From positions 62,763,264 to 62,827,263 of the forward strand of contig JASWHV010000003.1 in NCBI GenBank assembly GCA_030760725.1: a stretch of 64,000 nt of DNA, written 5' to 3'. A program made the position numbers and the translations under genes. The notes under the pieces were generated by a model that was not told the origin of the DNA, made no database searches, and saw nothing but the letters and a program-made list of their open reading frames with translations. This document shows, piece by piece, positions 56,722 to 64,000 of this stretch. This DNA is from Neostapfia colusana. Taxonomy: Eukaryota > Streptophyta > Magnoliopsida > Poales > Poaceae. Every line of letters starts with the position of its first letter. Position 1 is the first letter of the stretch.

Positions 56722-57684
56722 GCAAGCCCCGGTTTGCATTAACCCCTTTTATGAAGTTTTGCTTTGTTCACATATTGGGTATGAGGTATGGATATGCATT
56801 AGGTGTAGGATGGATGAAACCCACATGCTTAATGATTCATAGGACTTCGGTACAAGTCGAGTAGTTGGAATCTACTCGCGAGTTAGGCTTGGGACACACG
56901 GGATTGGTTCGAGTGATGTGAGATCACTTTAGTAATGAAAATTAGACTAGGAAGGGGCTAGGGCGCAGCAAGAGGAAGTCTTGTGTGCGCAGCCCTGTCC
57001 GTGTCAATTGAGGACCGATCCGTATGCGGCCCTGCTGAACAAGTATTGAACGTACCGAAGGCATATCGGATATATGGGCCCCAGTAAACCGATGTATCCT
57101 AAACCTCCGGGCGTCGAGGCATAACGCACCGATTTATAGGTGTAGGCTGAGGGCAGAAAGGTGAAAATCTGCTAACGAGCATAGAGATATGCTCCGTGTA
57201 GGGAACCTCCTGCTCGTATCGGTGCGACCGGTTCGAGTTTGGGCTGTTGGGTGAAAGGTTGTCCCGTACGACATCGAGTGAGCGTGCTGTGCAGCTCCAC
57301 AGGTGGGCATACGTGACGTGCTCTTCGGGTATCCCTGCAGGTGTATATCGAGTCGATTCGCCGTCCCTCACGGTGACGAGTACCGCTTGTTCACTGAGTC
57401 GTGACGTAGGCTAATATATGAAATGTGATGATTCAATATTGCTGTTATGCTATGATTGTATTGCTACATGTGTGCCACCAAATATTGCTTACTAAATTTC
57501 ATATTCATGAACTGTTAACTTGTGGCTAAAAGATGTACTAAGGATGAACTTGTAGGCGTGTCCATGTGCTGCAATGTACCATCCCATGATCGTTGTACAC
57601 AACATGTAGAGTTTCATGCCTAGGTGAGTCGGTTAAGTCTTGCTGATCCATTGTGCTCATGGTTGCTGCTTAAGTGTTTTTCAG

Positions 57685-57782
57685 GTGAGGAGCCACCCAT
57701 GAAAACGGGTTACGAGTCCACCGGCAAGGGTTACCCTCCGTCGGGGACCACGGCTGAGTGGGAGCCGTACACACCACGCTAA
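57685..57782 (+). other. Putative terminal LTR exon 4 (B1 3'), 98 nt
   Basis: It follows GTTTTTCAG|. It is open in phase 1, ending TTAEWEPYTPR then TAA. Confidence 0.5.
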
Positions 57783-58038
57783 GCTGAGGAGTGCAGCTAG
57801 TGTGGGTTGCCCTAGGGCTGGGCAACCGACTTTTGCTAGATAGACGGGCGTGAGTTGTACAAATTTAACTTCCTCTGTGTAATATAAACACTAGTTTGTA
57901 ACTGAGTAGGGTACTACTTTGTACATTTCAGTTGGTTTCAATGTAATACAATGTATCCTTATGATGTGTGCTGTCGGGTGTCGCATCGTGCGGCACCACC
58001 CTCTGTGATCCTGGATGAGTGGATTCCGGTCCGCCACA

Positions 58039-58043
58039 ATATC
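58039..58043 (+). repeat. Target-site duplication of B1, right copy
   Basis: ATATC, identical to 39931-39935, after which B0 gag resumes. Confidence 0.95.
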
Positions 58044-59055
58044 GCTCCCAGGATAATGAAGCGGAAGTTCCAAGAGTTCTTGGAGCTGAAGCAGGGCGGA
58101 AGGAGTGCCCACGACTACCCCGTGCCTTCAATCATCTGGCGCGGTATGCTTTGGATTATGTCTCCACCGAGGAGAAGAAGCGAGAGCACTTCTATCAGAG
58201 ATTACACCCTGAGATGAAGACGCATCTCGTCCAATGCAATCGCGGCACATTCAACGATCTCGTTAATGCTGCGATCATGCAAGAAGACGCTCAGCGTGAA
58301 TCGGCGGCTGAGCAGCGAAAGCGCAGCACTCCACCCAGCAGTGAGGGTGGAGCTCCTTAGAAATACCGCATGGTGTATCGAACACCATCCGGTCAGCAGT
58401 GGCATCCACCGGCGCGACCTCAGCAGTTCGGGGGTCGTTCTTTCCAGCCACCTCCGTTCCGACTGCCGATGCCACCACCGCGACCGCAGCAGCAGCAGCA
58501 GATGGTGCCCCGTGCGTTTCCATCACCACAACGCGCCCCGGGTTTCCGTCCGCCGATCAGCGGAGGACTGCCTGGCTACACTTGTTTTACGTGTGGCCAG
58601 GCGGGCCACTTCTCGAAGGACTGTCCCCAGGGGCAGCAGAGCATCGGGCAAGCCCAATATCAGGGTGGTGCTCGAGGCCGACCTCCAGTCAAGAAGGTTG
58701 GTCAGCGAATTGGGGGCATTCGCAAACTCGACAATGAGGACGCCCCAGAGGGAGAAAACATGCTGGCGGGTATGTTCACTCTCAACGATCAAGCAATCAT
58801 CATATTTTTGATTCTGGTGCAACCCACAACTTCATAAGTGCATCGTATGTGGTTAAGCACCAACTGGAAGCCTTTCCAACCGAGTGCTCTTATATGATCT
58901 GCTCACCGGGAGGAAGGATTTCAGCAACTATGATGATTCCGAAAGCACCACTATGCTTAGGTGGGAAGATATATCCCACCACTATGATTATTCTTGAGGG
59001 GCAGAAGATTGATGCAATCTTAGGGATGCCATGGCTAAGTTACCATGGCGCTGTC
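58044..59055 (+). pseudogene. gag: B0 gag C-terminal half and protease (cut by E)
   Basis: It resumes as MKRKFQEFLELKQGG. A 1-base deletion near 58115 shifts the frame, a TAG at 58358-58360 (CAG in B1) interrupts it, and a 1-base deletion near 58803 breaks the protease just before DSGATHNF. The knuckle CFTCGQAGHFSKDC is intact, with a Gly that B1 has changed to Asp. It ends after MPWLSYHGAV at the E LTR. The rest of B0 pol is beyond the window. Confidence 0.88.
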
Positions 59056-62000
59056 TGAGAGGGCCCGACCTCCATCACGGGGTCGTGCCGCCTCGCCCGG
59101 GGATCGCATTGGGTGGTGCCGTGTTATGCGGCACCCAACAGCACATATATAAGGAACAATGTATTACATAAATCAAAAGCGGAAGCTTACAAATTGTTCT
59201 TTGGAAATAATTTACATAAAACAACTACAGCGGAAGTCTATAACAGCTCACGTCGAGTATCTACGAAGCACTCGAGAAGAGGTCCAGCCCACGGACTCCT
59301 CTCGCTAGCAACAAGAAGACATGGCCGCGGCTAGATTCTCCAAGTGTGACATGACTCGGAAGTTTCCGAGTCTCACCGGACAACCTTCTTTATAGCGCCG
59401 ATGATTACCTGCAAAACCACTTATATAGCAAGAGTGAGCACAAAGGCTCAGCAAGACTTAACCGTCTCTCCTAAGACATGAAACTCTACATGAAAGTAAC
59501 CTAAGACTTAAGCCTGTCATTTGCGAAAAGACTCGCCTACGAGTTCATCCTTAACTTTCAGATTTTTGCCATAATAGTAGTGACCTTGCGATCAGCAACA
59601 TTGGAACTCCACAATCAAACAAGAAACACTTCATTCCAATGTTACTTGCCCCAAGGTAGACAATAACTTTAGTTAGCTCTATCTCTACTTCAAACATGGT
59701 TTTCATACAACTTAACATAATCATAGCAGCAATTATACATTTGCAAACTGTTTCCACACAAGTTGATTACTACGTCACAACATGGGAGCAAGCGGTACTC
59801 AATAACCGCGAGGGACGGTGATTCGAATCAAACACTACCCGGATAACTCGACACGTACGCCCGCCTCTGAAGACCCAACTCTGGCGTCCTTCATTACGTT
59901 GTATGTGGCAACCTTTCTCAGGACACTAAACTGTAGAACCGGTCGCGCCGTCTCGGGCTCATAGGTCTAACGAGACGATGTGGTATGCCTCTACAATCCA
60001 GTGAACCTGGTACATCGGTTTCCTGGTTCCCATATATCAGTAAGCATCCGGTACACAACTCAATACTTGCTCCTGGACGCGGCATACGCATCGATCCTTA
60101 ACCGACACAGGCAGAGCTACTCGACCAAGACCTCGTCTTGTCGCTGCCTAACACCTCTGCCCGGTCTCATCTTTAGAAATGTAAACTTTAGTTTGCTTCC
60201 TTTCCCAACCACACTTATGATATTCTAAACTATAGCTCGCGAGTAGATTCCAACTACTCGTCTTCTACCGGATGCCCTAGTCTTTTAGCATGGCCTTATT
60301 CTACAGCGATGACACAATGCTACCCTTGACCACAGGGTTCATGTTTGGTTATGCAAGTGGAGTATAAAACATCCTTGACCTAATGCACATACAAACTTTG
60401 ACCCATAGTAGTGAACAAATGAAAAACTTTATAAAATAGCTTAAATGCAAAACCGGGGCTTGCCTTGGTTTTGCAGGTGACTAAAGTCAGCTAAAATGAA
60501 GTTAGTTGCTGATTATGACTGGAATATTAATCACTGGCCTTCCTGCTCCTTGATCCAAGCTTCACCTTTCCTCCACTCTTCCACGTTTAAGCACTACACG
60601 TTATGAACATGCATATATACTTAATTGTAAAACATTTGCTAACAAGTGCTAAGGACAAGTTCAAAACTGGAACTCTGTTTAAGAATTTAAAATGACACTG
60701 GGGCTGGTGGTTTGGGTGTGTGTTTAAGCACTATCATCAAGTGAGAAGTGAGGTTCATCACTTGGGTGGTGATCACCTAATTGGTTGAACAGAACACTAC
60801 TGATCCAGGGCTCCAATGGAGCTGGAAACTTTCTTGTGAGTTCCTTGTCACAAGAAAGTCCTCTGGACCAAAATTAAGAATATTTCACTAAGTAGATCAC
60901 CTAGAACAATTCCCTAAGAATTTAGGAATAAAGGAATTAATTCTGATTAAACTTGCAGTTTCATGCAAATCCAAGTGAACTACAATTTCATACATAGCTC
61001 AGGGAGCATGCATGAATTTTTCTAGGATTTTTGAGCTAAGGAATGCCTAGAATTGAATTTCCAAATTTTGGAAATTCTCTGAAAATGTTTCTGTATTCAT
61101 TTGAATACAGAAACTTGAAATCAGAGTTACCCTAACTAAATCAAATCCAAATGAGCTGAAACTTTTACAGGAGTCTCCTAATATCCTAAAGAATATCCTG
61201 GCAAAACCTGGGGAATTTTGGATGAGCCAAACTCCCTCTAGAATTCTTTTTCTGAAAAGCTTTAAATAATTTTCCAGAATTTTCTATGGGTTTTCATGCA
61301 ACTTGGGTTGCATATTTGGATAGAGTTTTTCATCCTGAATCCAACCCAATTTGAATAACTAATTTTGGAGCTTCCTAGCAAAAGTTATGAGGTTCTAAAT
61401 TTTGAACTAAATCTGGAATTCAAATTAATTCGGGAAATGTTCAAACTCTGACGGTGGGTCCCTCCTACACGTGTCAGCCGCTGGGATCACGCCACACGGG
61501 GCCACAGGACCTTTCCCGCGCCACCACACTGGATCCCGGGGCCATAGCCGATCAGCAGTTTAAATCCTCCGTCGCTGACACGCGGGGCCCGCCGGACCGT
61601 CTTCCTCCTCGGGCCATTTTCTTTCCCGCGCCGCCCCCTCACCGGAAACCCGTCGGAGCTCGCCGGAGTCGGCTTCCCGGCCGTCTCCCGGCTCGGTACT
61701 TGCCGCCTGGGGGTTTTCAGGGACGAGCAATCCACTGGTGCGGTGCTCTCGGGCCGACGGTGGCCGGAAGTAGGCCGACGACGTGCGGCGGCCTCGGGAG
61801 AGGTTCGGCACCGTCGCCCGGCGGTCCTAGCCCGCCAAGCTCTCGGGTTTTTGGCTCCACAGCATCCTGGGAGGCTAGGGAAGCTCGGCGAAAGCTTAAC
61901 CAAGCATGAAAACGGCGGCTACCCGGCTTTCACCGTGCGCCCGAATGGTAGTGCCGGTTTTGTGCTCGGAGAACATCAAAATACGTCGCCTCTCGTCGGC

Positions 62001-63500
62001 TTCCAGCTAGGTTTGAAAAGAGGAGATCACCACCATCTAGCTTAGCTCCTCTGTGCCTAATTTTGTGACCAAAGATTGAGGACAGAGGGAGAATTTCTAG
62101 ATTTCGTACCGGAAGGTCGGGTTATGGTCGTCGGAGGGATTTCCTCGAATTCGCGCTCTGTCGTCCATGTCATGGCCCGAGCTTCGGCGACAAGCATCAG
62201 GGGGTCCTAGCGCGTCCTGGGGTGCTATCGTTCGGGTTTGACAAGTTCCCTGCAGCGCTGTCCACGTGCGACCTCTTCGTCGGTCCTCGTCGGCCGCCGC
62301 GCCAACACGGCTTTCCCGGGGTAGGGAGGCCAGACAACGGCCGATGACACGTCGGGGGTGGAGAGGGAGATGCCCTGGTGCCAATTTGGCGCTCTGCCGA
62401 GGCTTGCACACGCTGGAACGATGGTGGCACGGTGGATCGGTGGTGGCGGCGGTGTGCATCGCTGTTCTCGGGCGTGGGCACGAGGCAAAGACCCTGGGGT
62501 TTCATCTGGTGCACGAGAAGATCAGGCCGGGGCTCAAGAAGCGCCTAAGCGACTCGCCAGCACGATGAAACATCCGGAGGGGTGGCTGCTGCATGGAGAG
62601 CTCGGTGGCGTCCGGGTGCTGCTGCTGTCACGCGCTCGGGGAAGGAAAACAGAGCCCGTGGCTCATCTCACAGACAGCTGGGTCCTAGTGCACAGGCAAA
62701 GAAGACTTAGGTGCTAAGTTTTCATCTCCCCTCTCAATGACAATTGGGGCCCACCCCTCTCCTCCCCAAATATCTCCAAATTTTTGGCACATGCAAAGTT
62801 CACTCATATGGAGCTCAAATTCAAAAGCCATTTGACAATTTGACAAGTTGTGCCTCAGTTTCAAATTTGAATTCAAATTTAGAGGAAATTTACAAGTCCG
62901 CTTGATATACATATCAAAGCACCTCCAAATTTTCTCAAAATTTGTCTCCCTCATAATTTGGAACTGAGGAATTCAAATATGTTATCTGATCCTTAAGTTG
63001 GCCATTGCAAATACAAATTTTCAAACAACAGTTTGAATCTCCTTTTTGGAAAGGGCCTTCTTTGCCTTGAAGTAGACCATTTAATTCAAACTGAAATTTA
63101 AGTCCTCTTTGGTGATGACCCATCTGAATTTGGGTGAAACACTTTGGTTTGCTCCTAGCCCATGCTTGATCAATCTTGGTCCCAAGCTGAACCGCACAAG
63201 TTCAGTTTGACCATGCCCCTCAAATTTGAATTTGAAGGTGATCTCAAACAATGCTTTGAACAAATGGTATATGAGCTTAAAATCCCTCCCATTTCGGAAC
63301 TTAAGCTCTTCAATACCTGAGGACTGCAATGGTCATCTCATATATATGCTTTTGGACCATCTGAACATGAATGCTTTGCAAGGGTTCAAAAATGGGGTTT
63401 AAACTTCCCTCCCCTCTACTCATAGAGAATGTGCATATGAGTTAGCTTTTTGGGAGTGAAATTCTTCCCTTTGTTCCATTCTAAACCGGACTAGTCTGAA
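59056..63500 (-). repeat. LTR E, inverted, diverged Tekay-type (right end approximate)
   Basis: The minus strand ends CGGGCCCTCTCA at 59056, at an abrupt break in B0. It is collinear with the B/X LTR: the GCGGCACCACCC segment, the GACGGTGATTCGA segment, CTTGCTGAGCC...GTGCTCA before TTTTGCAG, an exon-3-like segment ending CCAAG|GCAAGC, a GC-rich region (61.4-62.7 kb) and a TATA run near 63341. The exon frames are not kept open here. The start (right end) is uncertain, between about 63.45 and 63.6 kb. ORFs at 61.45-62.7 kb are GC-rich artefacts. Confidence 0.7.
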
Positions 63501-63663
63501 GGAACCGGACTAGTCCGGCATGTGGAGCGGACTAGTCCGAGGTCACTCAGAGACCCCTTCTCCGGAGGGGGGTAAATAGGCTAATAAACCTGAAACTACT
63601 GAAAACAGCAGATTAAACCTGAAGGGGGCCGGACTAGTCCGGTGTGGGGGCGGACTAGTCCGG
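63486..63663. repeat. Five copies of the CCGGACTAGTCCGG palindrome
   Basis: Sites are at 63486 (last bases degenerate), 63505-63518, 63528-63539, 63629-63642 and 63651-63663. Each is self-complementary around ACTAGT. Similar short CCGGAC...GTCCGG repeats are known from grass LTR elements (maize has a related form), so a retroelement origin is likely. Confidence 0.8.
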
Positions 63664-64000
63664 TCTAGGTATAGCAATTGCGTTTCTAGGATTTCTTTTC
63701 AAGTTTGTTTAAGCAGAAGGTATGTAAGTACTCGAACAACCTAGCTAATTAGTTTGTGAATGATAGAATGATTAGATTGCAAGACTCGCAGTAATAAAGC
63801 AATTCACAAGTTTTAAGTGAGACGAAACCTAACAAGTAACTTTAGTGAATGAGCGAGAAGGTAAAGGAAACAAGAGACGCAATTTATCCCGAGGTTCGAT
63901 TTCACACAGGAATCTACGTCCTCGTTGAGGAGTCCACAAAGGACCGAGTCTTTTCCAACTCTTCCCTCACCGAGCGATCACCAAGATCAAGCCCGGGCTC
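63664..64000. other. Unassigned LTR-like sequence at right edge
   Basis: No ORF. A segment with CCCGAGGTTCGATTTCACAC and CCACAAAGGACCGAGTC resembles, from memory, R/U5 sequence of grass LTR retroelements, but I cannot name the family. The window ends inside it. Confidence 0.35.

Larger units (their letters stand above)
39936..58038 (+). mobile_element. Element B1: full-length Tekay-type element nested in B0 gag
   Basis: Two LTRs (39936-43776, 54254-58038), PBS, leader, gag, pol and polypurine tract are all present, and the ATATC TSD is perfect. It inserted in gag of another copy of its own family. A rearranged A element (45969-49863) later split its own gag. Coding damage is light: one TAG and one +1 frameshift in gag, one TGA in integrase. 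Confidence 0.96.
54254..58038 (+). repeat. B1 3' LTR (3785 bp)
   Basis: It matches the 5' LTR end to end. It lacks about 62 bp near 56827; the break lies at a repeated ATGC in the 5' LTR. TATATATT at 54451. Exon-like blocks at 56641-56721 and 57685-57782 keep 81 and 98 nt. Small ORFs elsewhere are not conserved. Confidence 0.95.

Noticed and set aside
59113..59334. 73-codon plus-strand ORF after the B0 protease
   Set aside because: It starts inside inverted LTR E, antisense to that LTR, and has no match to pol.
61454..62717. Several overlapping 80-150 codon ORFs on both strands
   Set aside because: GC-rich R/U5 of LTR E; no domain, no conserved frame with the equivalent segments of the B or Z LTRs.

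Overview
This is repeat-dominated nuclear DNA from a grass (Poaceae, probably panicoid). I find no host protein gene, rRNA or tRNA gene. Almost all of it is Ty3/gypsy LTR retrotransposon sequence. The elements have very long LTRs (3.3-3.8 kb), pol ends coding for a chromodomain, initiator-Met-tRNA primer binding sites and 5-bp target-site duplications (TSDs). Three related families of the Tekay/Del chromovirus type are called A, B and C here, with relatives X, Y, Z and E. A fourth element, F, is a CRM-type chromovirus. Family names are my reading of domain sequences; no database search was possible.

Layout: 1-8175 is element A1 (+), gag-pol plus 3' LTR, its left end off the window. 8176-14740 is A2 (+): a chimeric leader with a coiled-coil ORF, gag-PR, a pol lacking RT/RNaseH, and a 3' LTR. 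A1 most simply sits inside the A2 leader, and A2 sits inside pol of the minus-strand element F (14741 to about 21 kb: pol, gag, PBS, LTR). A graft of minus-strand Tekay-type pieces follows: LTR Z (about 21.34-24.09 kb), pol fragment Y and partial LTR X (to 25387). Element B0 (+) starts at 25388. Its 5' LTR is split by the minus-strand non-autonomous element C (27934-37030, TSD GTAGG). Its gag is split by B1 (39936-58038, TSD ATATC), a nearly full-length copy of the same family. Its protease region is cut by LTR E (minus, from 59056). B1 gag is itself split by an unusual rearranged A element (45969-49863) that ends in inverted copies of the same LTR terminus. The last 500 bp hold five copies of a CCGGACTAGTCCGG palindrome and unassigned LTR-like sequence.

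The pol products would act together (protease, reverse transcriptase, RNase H, integrase, chromodomain targeting), but every copy has stops, frameshifts or deletions. B1 is closest to intact.

The most interesting signal lies inside the LTRs. Families A, B and C, and relative X, each carry short exon-like blocks. Their lengths are fixed within each family (69, 81 or 84 nt, then a terminal block of 59, 98 or 35 nt). They have AG acceptors, a mostly conserved GC-type donor (AG|GCAAG), matching phase 1 and an in-frame stop, and they code for a Gln/acidic-rich peptide. The gag ATG of A, B and C directly follows a CAG acceptor-like sequence. This suggests a spliced leader or spliced accessory reading frame within the LTR. 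It is an inference that RNA data could test. Other notable signals are a 16-17 copy G-box (CACGTGTC) array in the C-element U3 next to its TATA box, and a tandem array of degenerate PBS copies in C.
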